NCBI GenBank assembly: GCA_030690215.1
Contig: JAUYHD010000032.1
Span: forward strand, 1-47,663
Reading direction: 5' to 3'
Source of the DNA: a bacterium
GTDB lineage: Bacteria; Patescibacteriota; Minisyncoccia; 1-14-0-10-42-19
Length of the DNA stretch: 47,663 bases
A program made the translations under genes and the position numbers. The notes below the pieces were generated by a model, which saw nothing but the letters and a program-made list of their open reading frames with translations, was not told the DNA's origin and did not search any database. Below, piece after piece: positions 8,004 to 16,542 of the stretch; position 1 is the first letter of the stretch, and each line of letters starts with the position of its first letter.

Positions 8004-9362
8004 ATGACAAACGAAGAGCTGTGGCAAAAAACACTTGATGAAATACAATGTGAAGTTTCAACAGCTAATTTTATTACCTGGTTCCAACACACAATCATCA
8101 CCGAACAAAAAGATCAAAATGTCACGGTCGGCGTGCCGAATGCCTTTGTGAAAGAATGGATAGAATCAAAATATCAAAAACCCATACTTAAAATCGTACG
8201 CAATTTTATACCCGACATTCGTTCTATTGAGTTTTCAATACTGCCAAAACTCTCACAAAAACAACAGCCGCTTTCTGTAGTAAAAAAACAGGTTCCTCAA
8301 GAACAACAAGAAATACAAGAGCTCTCCATAGACAGGGAGACAAATCTAAATCCGCGCTATTCGTTTGATAATTTTATCGTTGGGTCTTTTAACGAACTCG
8401 CCTACGCCGCTTCTCAAGCAATTATTAATAACCTAGGGGCGGTGTATAATCCATTCTTTGTCTATGGAGGCGTCGGATTAGGAAAAACGCACCTCTTACA
8501 AGCAATAGGAAACGAGATCCGAAAAAATAATCCTCATACAAAAGTAAAATATATATCATCTGAAAAATTCACAAATGAATTTATAACCGCAGTACAAAAC
8601 AAAGAAACAAATTATTTCAAAGAGAGATACCGCGCAATAGATCTTCTTATTATTGACGACATCCAGTTTATATCTAAAAAAGTGCAAACCCAAGAAGAAA
8701 TATTCCACACATTCAACACGTTATACGAAAACAACAAGCAAATAATCCTTTCATCAGACAGGCCGCCAAAGCTCATTGAAAACCTCGAAGAACGTCTTCG
8801 GTCGCGTTTTGAGGGGGGGATGATAGCAGATATATCAGAACCGGAATATGAAGCTCGTTTAGCAATACTCCATACAAAACGAAAAGAAAAAGACATCATT
8901 ATCACGGATGACATTCTTGAATATATAGCGGCATCCATCAAATCAAATATCAGAGAACTTGAAGGAGCATTAAATCTCATTGCGGTCCGCCTACGACTCC
9001 AAAAAAGCTCTCTTTCTCTCGCGGAAGTAAAAGACATTCTTTCTAAACACATCCAGCCCCGAAAAGTAGTCACGGCAAAACAAATTATCAACGCTGTAAG
9101 TAAATTTTACAACACACAAGAAAAATTTCTTATAGAAAAAACAAGAAGAAAAGACATAGTAAAACCAAGACAAATCGCGATGTATTTACTGAGAGAAGAT
9201 TTTAACGGATCATACCCATATATAGGACAAAAATTAGGAGGACGAGACCACACAACCGCTATTCACTCATATGAAAAAATAGCACGTGATTTGAAAAATA
9301 ATAAACAACTCCAAGAAGAATTAAAACAAATCCGTTTAAATTTTTATTATAACCAAGACTAA
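8004..9362 (+). CDS. dnaA: Chromosomal replication initiator DnaA
   Basis: The ATG at 8004 ('MTNEELWQKTLDEI') is the natural start and yields 452 residues. Domain I is followed by a short linker, then the AAA+ domain with Walker A 'GGVGLGKTHL' and Walker B 'LLIIDDIQF', and domain IV with the DnaA-box binding signature 'GGRDHTTAIHSYEKI'. DnaA opens the origin and regulates initiation. Adjacent dnaN and a 220-bp AT-rich spacer mark this as the origin region. Confidence 0.97.
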   Translation: MTNEELWQKTLDEIQCEVSTANFITWFQHTIITEQKDQNVTVGVPNAFVKEWIESKYQKPILKIVRNFIPDIRSIEFSILPKLSQKQQPLSVVKKQVPQEQQEIQELSIDRETNLNPRYSFDNFIVGSFNELAYAASQAIINNLGAVYNPFFVYGGVGLGKTHLLQAIGNEIRKNNPHTKVKYISSEKFTNEFITAVQNKETNYFKERYRAIDLLIIDDIQFISKKVQTQEEIFHTFNTLYENNKQIILSSDRPPKLIENLEERLRSRFEGGMIADISEPEYEARLAILHTKRKEKDIIITDDILEYIAASIKSNIRELEGALNLIAVRLRLQKSSLSLAEVKDILSKHIQPRKVVTAKQIINAVSKFYNTQEKFLIEKTRRKDIVKPRQIAMYLLREDFNGSYPYIGQKLGGRDHTTAIHSYEKIARDLKNNKQLQEELKQIRLNFYYNQD

Positions 9363-9582
9363 TAAAAAGGTAGTATGATGTGCACGAGTTGTGGATATAT
9401 AAAAAATAAGAAAGAAAAAAGAAAAAAATAATATATACATACACCGTACATCCACACTATCTTCCACAACCTATCAACAGAAAAATAATATAATATGTAT
9501 TATAAAACAATATATTTTACAATTTTACACAGTATACACATACCTTATTACAACTATTACTTATATATAATTATTTTTTAAT
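9363..9582. other. oriC: Candidate chromosomal replication origin (dnaA-dnaN spacer)
   Basis: This 220-bp spacer is extremely AT-rich and holds several DnaA-box-like nonamers: ATATCCACA (minus, 9390-9398), ACATCCACA (9448-9456), TCTTCCACA (9460-9468), TTTTACACA (9523-9531) and GTATACACA (9532-9540). Most differ from TTATCCACA by one or two bases. Poly-A/T tracts on both sides could be the unwinding element. No ORF is visible. Confidence 0.6.
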
Positions 9583-10680
9583 ATGAATACGTCTTGTGTA
9601 AAAGAAGACCTCCAAAAAGCACTCACTATAACAGAACGTCATATAAGTAACGAGGATAACCTTCCGTTATTAAAAGGGGTGTTTTTAGATGCGAGAGAGA
9701 ATAGATTATATATTCGTTCAACAAATCTTGATACAGGTATTGAATTATGGATACCTACAAAAACAAAACGAAAAGGAAATGTTGTTGTTCCTGTAAAAAC
9801 ATTTTCTTCTTTTTTATCTACAGTATCTGATGATCGGGTATTACTTGATGTAAAAAATGGAAATTTATTAATAACAACACCATCAACATCAACAACTATT
9901 AAAGGATATATATCTGATGACTTTCCGCCATTTCCTATTATAAAAAAACCAACATCATTAGAAATTCCTGATATTAATCTTTCAAAAGAACTTTCCGGAG
10001 TTGTTATCGCTGCTTCTTCGTCTGAAATAAAACCGGAAATATCAAGTGTTCTTTTTAGTATACAAAAAAATAATATAAAATTTGTGGCGACCGATTCATT
10101 CCGTCTTGCGGAAAAAACATTATCATTTAAACATAATCAATATCATTCACTTCTTTTTCCTTTCCGTCATATTATTGAGTTAATTAAAATTCTTGAAATA
10201 TTCCCATCTTCATTGGAGGTTGTATTTGACGCGCATCAAGTTATTTTTAACGGGAAAACATTTTCGTATTTCGCTCGCTTGCGTGACGCATCGTTTCCTC
10301 AATATGAACAAATTATTCCAACGTCGTTTTCAACCGAAGTAACGTTAAAGAAAATTAATTTTTTAAAAGCCATTCGCGGCGCGAGCGTGTTTTCCGGGCG
10401 TCTCCGAGAAGTTTGTTTTAATGTATACCCTGAAGACAATTTATTCGAGGTCGTCACAAAAAATAGCGATATAGGAGAATATGCAAACCAAATACCTTCA
10501 AAAATTACCGGGGAACGATTAAGTATAAATTTTAATTACGGATATATTATTGACGGGATAAATCAAATTATTTCTGATGATATTCTCCTGCGTTTTAATG
10601 GAGAATCAAAACCCGTACTCATCCAAAATCCCTATAACGCGAATTATATTTATTTGGCGATGCCAATGAAAAATATATAA
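9583..10680 (+). CDS. dnaN: DNA polymerase III beta sliding clamp
   Basis: This 365-residue protein has the three-domain clamp pattern: 'LKGVFLDARENRLYIRSTNLDTGI' in domain 1, 'KFVATDSFRLAEKT' in domain 2 and the terminal 'YIYLAMPMKN' (the usual 'MPMR' end). It forms the ring that tethers polymerase III. It follows the candidate origin and is closed by a strong terminator. Confidence 0.96.
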   Translation: MNTSCVKEDLQKALTITERHISNEDNLPLLKGVFLDARENRLYIRSTNLDTGIELWIPTKTKRKGNVVVPVKTFSSFLSTVSDDRVLLDVKNGNLLITTPSTSTTIKGYISDDFPPFPIIKKPTSLEIPDINLSKELSGVVIAASSSEIKPEISSVLFSIQKNNIKFVATDSFRLAEKTLSFKHNQYHSLLFPFRHIIELIKILEIFPSSLEVVFDAHQVIFNGKTFSYFARLRDASFPQYEQIIPTSFSTEVTLKKINFLKAIRGASVFSGRLREVCFNVYPEDNLFEVVTKNSDIGEYANQIPSKITGERLSINFNYGYIIDGINQIISDDILLRFNGESKPVLIQNPYNANYIYLAMPMKNI

Positions 10681-10684
10681 ACAT

Positions 10685-10717
10685 CCCCGCCGCGTCTGAC
10701 GCGGCGGGGTGCTTTTT
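10685..10717. terminator. GC-rich terminator after dnaN
   Basis: CCCCGCCGCG pairs perfectly with CGCGGCGGGG around a 5-base loop and is followed by TGCTTTTTTG on the plus strand. It ends dnaN; the convergent PBP gene stops 43 bases further on. Confidence 0.92.
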
Positions 10718-10759
10718 TGTGTGTATGCGCGGAGTATCCCGCAAGAAATGATATAATGG

Positions 10760-13351
10760 TTAATTACATTCTTGGGATTCGTCTCCCGCTCGGCATACCA
10801 GCACTGCTGTTTCTATAAACTGCGAATTCCCGACGGAGTCATATATGCGTATGAGGAGCATCGTGTCTTCATAAGCGTCCAGAAAAGGAACTTCTTTTGT
10901 TATTGTGTGAGTATTTTTATTTTGATATACCGGGACGCTCCCCAGAAAATAATTCCCTATAAAAGTATCAATGTGTTCTATCGGATATGTGCTTTGTGTT
11001 TGGACTGAAAAAGTAAATGATTGACCGGGGTATATGCGAGTTGGCGTGTTCCCAAGAAAGGATATAACCGGTTTATTTTCAGGTCTGTGGATAGTATCAA
11101 ATTCTTTTGGTATGTTGTCCGTTGTTTGTTCTTGGATATGTTGTGACTCCATCCATGTTCTTACCGGGTATTCCCATAATGTAAATTGAGAATCTCTCTC
11201 TGGGTTCTCCGGGATATTGCCCTGTGGGTTATTTTTGTCTACCCAATAAAGTATAGAGTGGATTTGAGTAATAACTTTTTGCTGTTGTAATTCTTGCGGG
11301 GTGTATTCTGTCGCCAATTTCCCTGAAATAGAATCTATGATGTAAGAATAGGACCCTCTCCACTCGCCTCGTAGTACCGGTTTCTGGATATTTTGAGGTG
11401 ACGGCTGAGTAAAACTTTCCTTTGGGAGCGTTTTAAATACCTCGGCAAAAAATGCGTTCCACAGGGGAGCCGCGATAAATCCTGCGACTTGTTTTTCCAT
11501 AGGCGTGTTATCGTTATTGCCGAACCAAACGCCCAGTGAAAAATTCGGCGTGTATCCTATGACCCATGCGTCTTTGTAATCGTTTGTTGTTCCTGTTTTT
11601 ACCGCGACTTCTCGGCCAGGGAAATGGAGAAATGACTGCGCGCCAAAAGCAGGAGTCCGCGCGGCATTATCAGAAAGCATACTGTTTATTTGGTGGGCTA
11701 TCTCGGGAGGCAGTACCTGGTTTTGAGGCGGCGTGTATTCTTCTAATATTTTTCCTTCATTTGTTTCAACTTTTAGTATTGGAACGGGGGTGTTTCGTAT
11801 GCCGTTATTCGCAAACACGGAATAAGCTCCTGTTATTTCTAATAATGTCACCTCCCCTCCTCCGAGGACCAGCGTAAGCCCGTATCTATTCGGATCGTTA
11901 AGCGTTGATATGCCGAGCGTTTGCGCGGTGGAAAGAGAACGTGTGAGTCCCGCAAGATACAACACTTTTACCGATGGTACGTTTACTGATTGCGCAAGCG
12001 CGTCTCTAAACGTGATCGGTCCCCGAAATATACTGTCGTAGTTCTTAGGAGCATAACACTCAGAATCTTCGCCATATTCATTTAATTGAATGTCTGGGTT
12101 GCAGGACGAATTGAATTCGGTGGGGAGGTCAAACACGACAGTTTCAGGCGTGTATCCTTGCATGAGCGCCGTTGCGTACACTATGGGCTTGAAAGAGGAC
12201 CCTGGCTGGCGAAGACTCAGCGGTGTGTTTACTTGCGGGTCAAAAAGACAGCTTTTCCCGGGCGTGCATCCCTCTGGTTCCGGCTCCCCCCAAAAATTTT
12301 TTGATCCAACCATAACTTGTATTGCTCCGGTTTTCGGGTCCAGCCCTATCATGCCCGCGTTAAAAACATTGAATTTTTCTTTTTCGTCTTCTACGAATTG
12401 CTTTGTAATCTCTTCCGCTTTTTGCTGAAGTTCCCAGTTGAGCGTTGTGGTAACTTTAAGCCCTCCCGTGTCAACCGTATCTCTTCCGTATTTTTCTCCG
12501 AGTACATCAAGTACGTACATGACAAAATGAGGAGCTTTTAAGCTTTCATCTGCCCGTCCTATAAATTGAACATGTTCCTGCATTGCTGATTCGGCTTCCT
12601 CCTTAGAAATAAAGCCAAGTTCGTTCATGCGCCGGAGTACCGTGTCTTTTCGTTTTTCCAATTCATCTCGGTGGAGTCCATACGGAGAATAATACGTTGG
12701 CGATTGCGGAAGAGACGTTACATACGCGGCTTGGGCAAGAGTCAGTTCTTTCGCGGGTTTCCCAAAAAACGTTTGGCTTGCGGCTTCAATGCCGTATGTT
12801 TGCCCCCCGTACGGGATTTCGTTTAAGTAGAGGTTAAGAATATCTTCTTTGCTGAGTATTCGTTCCAATTTGAGCGCAAGAATTGCTTCTTTGATTTTTC
12901 GAGTATATGTTTTTTTATTCGTGAGAAGCGCGTTTTTAATAAGTTGTTGAGTTATGGTGGATCCTCCTTGCCCCGCGACTGTTCCTGAAAGTATGTTTGT
13001 AAAAAATGCCCGGAAAATTCCTTCAACGCTTATGCCGTGATGGTTGTAAAAGTCCGAATCTTCAATAGCAACAGTGGCATTTTTTACATTGCGCGGGATG
13101 TCTTCAAACGGAATAACGGTTCGCTTTACCGAACCATGAACGTCATACAGAAGCACTTTCCCTGTATTGTCATAGATTTTTGTTGATTGCTCTATTTTTC
13201 GCTCGGTGAAAAGCGAGACATCGGGGATATCAAGCGTGATAGTCCATAGCGCAAGAGTAGCGATGCATAAAAATCCCACACCCGTGCCTATGAAAAGAAA
13301 TTGATGAGAAAATATGGCCTTTTTTAGTTTTTTTGCAATCCTTTTTTTCAT
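10760..13351 (-). CDS. Bifunctional class A penicillin-binding protein
   Basis: A membrane anchor (about residues 20-42) precedes a GT51 transglycosylase domain with 'EDSDFYNHHG' and 'GQGGSTITQQL'. The transpeptidase domain has SxxK in 'RQPGSSFKPIVY', SxN in 'AQSVNVPSV' and KTG in 'VAVKTGTTND'. A C-terminal extension of about 200 residues looks like an Ig-type beta domain. It polymerises and cross-links peptidoglycan. The ORF opens at 13402, but a TATACT box at 13387-13392 places transcription start near 13380, so the ATG at 13351 ('MKKRIAKKLKK', 863 residues) is preferred. Confidence 0.93.
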   Translation of the reverse strand: MKKRIAKKLKKAIFSHQFLFIGTGVGFLCIATLALWTITLDIPDVSLFTERKIEQSTKIYDNTGKVLLYDVHGSVKRTVIPFEDIPRNVKNATVAIEDSDFYNHHGISVEGIFRAFFTNILSGTVAGQGGSTITQQLIKNALLTNKKTYTRKIKEAILALKLERILSKEDILNLYLNEIPYGGQTYGIEAASQTFFGKPAKELTLAQAAYVTSLPQSPTYYSPYGLHRDELEKRKDTVLRRMNELGFISKEEAESAMQEHVQFIGRADESLKAPHFVMYVLDVLGEKYGRDTVDTGGLKVTTTLNWELQQKAEEITKQFVEDEKEKFNVFNAGMIGLDPKTGAIQVMVGSKNFWGEPEPEGCTPGKSCLFDPQVNTPLSLRQPGSSFKPIVYATALMQGYTPETVVFDLPTEFNSSCNPDIQLNEYGEDSECYAPKNYDSIFRGPITFRDALAQSVNVPSVKVLYLAGLTRSLSTAQTLGISTLNDPNRYGLTLVLGGGEVTLLEITGAYSVFANNGIRNTPVPILKVETNEGKILEEYTPPQNQVLPPEIAHQINSMLSDNAARTPAFGAQSFLHFPGREVAVKTGTTNDYKDAWVIGYTPNFSLGVWFGNNDNTPMEKQVAGFIAAPLWNAFFAEVFKTLPKESFTQPSPQNIQKPVLRGEWRGSYSYIIDSISGKLATEYTPQELQQQKVITQIHSILYWVDKNNPQGNIPENPERDSQFTLWEYPVRTWMESQHIQEQTTDNIPKEFDTIHRPENKPVISFLGNTPTRIYPGQSFTFSVQTQSTYPIEHIDTFIGNYFLGSVPVYQNKNTHTITKEVPFLDAYEDTMLLIRIYDSVGNSQFIETAVLVCRAGDESQECN

Positions 13352-13376
13352 TATTCTGGGGATCGTTTTTTTCTGG

Positions 13377-13392
13377 TATACTTTTAAGTATA
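13377..13392. promoter_or_regulatory. Palindromic divergent -10 region between PBP and tyrS
   Basis: The perfect palindrome TATACTTTTAAGTATA supplies a TATACT -10 hexamer on each strand, overlapping back to back. The two divergent genes would therefore compete for polymerase at one site. Confidence 0.55.
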
Positions 13393-13405
13393 TCCGACCC
13401 ATGGG

Positions 13406-14569
13406 ATGATGGGTAGTATTATGAAAGAAAAAAATAAAAAATCAAGGGGGAGTATAGCAAAGGAAATCCTTTTTTACGTTTCCGAAATTATTGATGAAAA
13501 AAGTTTTTCGAAACGGTTGAGGGGGAGCCGTTTACGGGTGAAGTTCGGCATTGACCCGACCTCGCCCGATCTGCATATAGGGCATATCATCCCCTTGCGT
13601 ATGCTTCGGCGGTTTCAGGACATGGGGCATGACGCGGTTCTTGTTATTGGGGATTTTACCGGCATGATAGGAGATCCGTCTGAAAGAGGGAATGTGCGTC
13701 AAGTTCTTACCGAGAAAGAGGTCCGGGATAATATGAAAAAATACGTTGTTCAAGCGTCGCGTATTCTTGATATAAAAAAATGCGAAATCCACTACAACGG
13801 AGAGTGGTTCTTTAAGAAGAAATTTTCTTTTTTTGCCGACATGTTTTCAAAATTTACTGTTCAGCGGGTATTAGAGCGTGATGATTTCCAAAAGAGGTTG
13901 CAGGCAGGTTCCGATATCAGCGTACTTGAGATTCTTTATCCGTTGTTCCAGGGATATGATTCTGTCGCGGTGAAGGCCGATATAGAAATAGGAGGGACAG
14001 ACCAAAAGTTTAATTTACTTATGGGAAGAAAGATGCAGCGCCGTTTTGGCATGCCGGAGCAGGATATTATTACCCTTCCTCTGCTCATAGGGACCGATGG
14101 CATAAAAAAGATGTCTAAAAGCTTTGGGAATAGTATTAATTTTTCTGATACGCCGAATGATATATTCGGCAAAGGCATGTCCATCCCAGACAATCTTTTA
14201 TCCTCCTATTATAAACTGGTTGATGAGAATTTTTCAGAAGAAAAACCCCCGATGGAATCAAAGAAGCGCCTTGCGTTTCTTCTCACGGAGCTATTGTCTG
14301 ACAAGAGAAAGGCGGAACAGGCAAAAAAATATTTTGAAGACGCGTTCCAAAAAGGGAAACCCCGAGACCTTCGGGATATCGCCGTACATTCCATGGGAGA
14401 TACGGGAAAAGCGATTGGCATGTCTCAGTCAGAGTTGCGGCGTCTCATAAAGCAGGGGGCTGTGGAATTTGAAGGAGAAAAGATTTCTTCATTTTCATTT
14501 GAATATCCGAAAGACGGCGTACTGCGTATAGGCAAAAAAACATTTTTTCAGGTGAAGAGAAAAAAATGA
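13406..14569 (+). CDS. tyrS: Tyrosyl-tRNA synthetase
   Basis: This class I synthetase has 'DLHIGHIIPL' (HIGH motif) and 'KKMSKSFGNS' (KMSKS). The specificity signatures 'VKFGIDPTSPDLH' and 'GGTDQKFNLLMGR' match the TyrRS branch common in Patescibacteria. The C-terminus (about 330-387) is an S4-like RNA-binding domain. ATG codons at 13406, 13409 and 13421 are all possible starts; none has a Shine-Dalgarno sequence. It charges tRNA-Tyr with tyrosine. Confidence 0.94.
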   Translation: MMGSIMKEKNKKSRGSIAKEILFYVSEIIDEKSFSKRLRGSRLRVKFGIDPTSPDLHIGHIIPLRMLRRFQDMGHDAVLVIGDFTGMIGDPSERGNVRQVLTEKEVRDNMKKYVVQASRILDIKKCEIHYNGEWFFKKKFSFFADMFSKFTVQRVLERDDFQKRLQAGSDISVLEILYPLFQGYDSVAVKADIEIGGTDQKFNLLMGRKMQRRFGMPEQDIITLPLLIGTDGIKKMSKSFGNSINFSDTPNDIFGKGMSIPDNLLSSYYKLVDENFSEEKPPMESKKRLAFLLTELLSDKRKAEQAKKYFEDAFQKGKPRDLRDIAVHSMGDTGKAIGMSQSELRRLIKQGAVEFEGEKISSFSFEYPKDGVLRIGKKTFFQVKRKK

Positions 14570-14607
14570 GATACCGCCAAACACGCTGCCGCGGTATCTC
14601 ATTTTTA
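14567..14607 (+). terminator. Terminator after tyrS
   Basis: TGAGATACCGC and GCGGTATCTCA form an 11-bp stem followed by a run of five Ts. The hairpin includes the tyrS stop codon. Confidence 0.85.
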
Positions 14608-14608
14608 A

Positions 14609-14708
14609 GAACCGTCGGTTCTCAACGCTCGCTTCGCTCGCTACTTTCCTCCACGGGGAACCGAACGCGGTTCCCCGACCCCCTCCGCTCTTGCGCATTC
14701 TGCGCAAG
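14609..14708. repeat. Chain of four intergenic palindromes
   Basis: In 100 bases there are AGAACCG-T-CGGTTCT, a GCTCGC-TTC-type arm pair, CGGGGAACCG-aacg-CGGTTCCCCG (14654-14677) and CTTGCGCA-ttc-TGCGCAAG (14690-14708). No ORF is supported here. The dense perfect pairing looks like accumulated small palindromic repeats rather than one folded RNA. Confidence 0.7.
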
Positions 14709-14733
14709 CAAATAAAGTCCTCTGCGAAGGCGG

Positions 14734-14775
14734 ATAAAAAATCACCGCGCTTTTTGTAGCGCGGTGATTTTTTAT
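14734..14775. terminator. Bidirectional hairpin terminator
   Basis: An 18-bp perfect stem (ATAAAAAATCACCGCGCT with its complement) and a 6-base loop ends in T-runs on both strands. It closes the minus-strand acidic ORF and blocks read-through from tyrS. Confidence 0.9.
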
Positions 14776-14778
14776 TTC

Positions 14779-14913
14779 TTATTCTTCGTCTTCCTTCAAA
14801 GAGTTTTCATCGTCATCCCCCAATTCGTCAGAGTCATCGTCCGTGTCCGTATCTATATCGCCATCCTCATCAGTTTCCTCGTCATCTTGCAAGAGAATGT
14901 CCTCGTATGCCAT
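14779..14913 (-). CDS. Small, extremely acidic protein (44 aa)
   Basis: This ORF is below the track's size limit. It reads 'MAYEDILLQDDEETDEDGD...' and ends '...DENSLKEDEE', so about half of its residues are Asp or Glu. It ends 3 bases before a strong terminator and has its own ATG, which supports it being a real gene. I know no family. It could be a disordered protein that shields or binds a basic partner, but that is speculation. Confidence 0.6.
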   Translation of the reverse strand: MAYEDILLQDDEETDEDGDIDTDTDDDSDELGDDDENSLKEDEE

Positions 14914-15031
14914 ACATGTAATAATTAATAGTGATAATTGCGACCCCAGAGGAGTGTTTTTTTGGGAAATCCCCTCCTAACATTTTTATATAGCAAGTAC
15001 CGTGTATTTTGTAAACCCTTGCAAAAATGCT

Positions 15032-15040
15032 TGTGGATAA
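15032..15040 (-). promoter_or_regulatory. Perfect DnaA box upstream of murB
   Basis: The minus strand reads TTATCCACA, the exact consensus DnaA box, 30 bases before the murB start. I saw no other exact copy in the window. Confidence 0.5.
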
Positions 15041-15069
15041 GTCTCGTATGCAGTGATATGATATTCGGT

Positions 15070-15975
15070 ATGAAGAAGATATTTCTTAGGAATATTACTC
15101 GATTCGGAGTCGGCGGGAGGGCGAATATTTTTGAGGTAAAAAAGGACGAGCGTGTCCCTTCTTTGGTAAGGCGTCTTCATGCCAGAGGCGAAAAAATGTT
15201 CGTGCTTGGCGGGGGTACAAACATTATTGCGAATGACGCGGGATATACGGGGCCAATTCTCGCGATACGAACAAAAAATATTCGGATTAAGAAAAACAGT
15301 ATACGCGCTGATGCGGGGGTGCTGCTTGAAACGCTTGTGCGTACTGCGAACAGAAAGGGGCTTGCGGGGCTTGAAACGCTTGCAGGCATTCCGGGAACGG
15401 TAGGCGGGGCGCTGTATGGGAATGCGGGCGCCTATGGGCGCGAGATACGAGAAGTCGTCCAGAGCGTTTCTGTGTTTGACGGCAAAAAAATGAGAACGCT
15501 TTCGCGGCGAGCATGCGCGTTTGGTTATCGGGAAAGTATTTTTAAGAAAAGGAGCTGGGTTATAGTATCTGCCGTATTTTTTTGTAAAAAGGAGAATGCA
15601 GAAAATCTTATACGAACATCAAAACAGATTCGCGCTATGCGTATAAAAAAATACCCGCGAACGCTTCGTTGTGCCGGGAGTATTTTTAAGAATATTTTAG
15701 TGGAGAGCAGTACAGGGAAAAAAATTTTGCCGAACATCTCTCATACAAAAATTATAAAAGGAAAAATCCCCGCGGGCGTGCTTCTTGAGGGCGTAGGCGC
15801 GAAAGGGATGAAAAAAGGAAACATACGAGTCGCCGGCCATCACGCTAATCTTATTGTAAATACGGGGGGCGGTAAGGCAAAAGACGTACTCTATATTATA
15901 GATACGTTAAAAAAACGAGTACGTAAAAAATACGGCATTACGCTTGAAGAAGAAGTACAGTATCTTGGGTTTTAA
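15070..15975 (+). CDS. murB: UDP-N-acetylenolpyruvoylglucosamine reductase
   Basis: The ATG at 15070 ('MKKIFLRNITRFGVGG') removes a non-conserved upstream extension of the ORF; a TATGAT box lies just before it. The FAD-binding signature 'FVLGGGTNIIANDAGYTG' and 'LAGIPGTVGGALYGNAGAYG' are clear, and the C-terminal domain has 'AGSIFKNI' and 'VAGHHANLIVNTGGGKA'. MurB reduces the enolpyruvyl group to make UDP-MurNAc for peptidoglycan. Length 301 is typical of the short type. Confidence 0.95.
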   Translation: MKKIFLRNITRFGVGGRANIFEVKKDERVPSLVRRLHARGEKMFVLGGGTNIIANDAGYTGPILAIRTKNIRIKKNSIRADAGVLLETLVRTANRKGLAGLETLAGIPGTVGGALYGNAGAYGREIREVVQSVSVFDGKKMRTLSRRACAFGYRESIFKKRSWVIVSAVFFCKKENAENLIRTSKQIRAMRIKKYPRTLRCAGSIFKNILVESSTGKKILPNISHTKIIKGKIPAGVLLEGVGAKGMKKGNIRVAGHHANLIVNTGGGKAKDVLYIIDTLKKRVRKKYGITLEEEVQYLGF

Positions 15976-16015
15976 TATGAAGGTTTCTCATAACTCATCA
16001 CTCATAACCCATAAC

Positions 16016-16498
16016 TTATAACTCACTGTGGTGCATTCCGGTAAGAGCAACCGCTATCGCATCTGCTTTATCGTCCGGACTGGGGGTTTCTTTTAATTGC
16101 AGCAGAAGCTTGGTCATATGCTGCATTTGTTTTTTGTCTGCCTTTCCGTATCCGCATATCGCCTGTTTAATTTGAGCAGGGGTAAATTCTTTTGTGGGGG
16201 TAGCTCCTGCTATATGCAATATCATGCCCCGGACTTCAGCGACATTCATCGCGGTTTTTTGATTGCTGTAAAAAAACAATTTCTCAATCGCAAGAAGATC
16301 GGGTGTATGCGCTTGGAACAAATCTTTCACGTGCGCTCCTATTAATTGGAGTCGTTCTTGATACGGAGTGTTTACTGATGTTTCAAAGCAGCCTGCATCA
16401 ATCAAAACATCTTTCCCGTGTTCAGAAGCAACAATCGCCCATCCTAAGCGTCCGTATCCGGGATCAATGCCGAGAACCTTTTTTGTATTATGAATCAT
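16016..16498 (-). CDS. ruvC: Holliday junction endonuclease RuvC
   Basis: This 160-residue protein carries the acidic catalytic set: Asp in 'VLGIDPGYGRLG', Glu in 'AIEKLFFY', and the late 'PSPDDKADAIAVAL'. 'NQKTAMNVAEVRGMI' is also typical. RuvC resolves Holliday junctions with RuvAB. It lies downstream of yebC on the same strand, the common yebC-ruvC order. The short gap holds 'ATTCCTAATTCCTCAT'-type direct repeats. Confidence 0.95.
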   Translation of the reverse strand: MIHNTKKVLGIDPGYGRLGWAIVASEHGKDVLIDAGCFETSVNTPYQERLQLIGAHVKDLFQAHTPDLLAIEKLFFYSNQKTAMNVAEVRGMILHIAGATPTKEFTPAQIKQAICGYGKADKKQMQHMTKLLLQLKETPSPDDKADAIAVALTGMHHSEL

Positions 16499-16542
16499 AA
16501 AGAATGAATCAGGGGAACCCCCTTATTCCTCATTCATAATTC

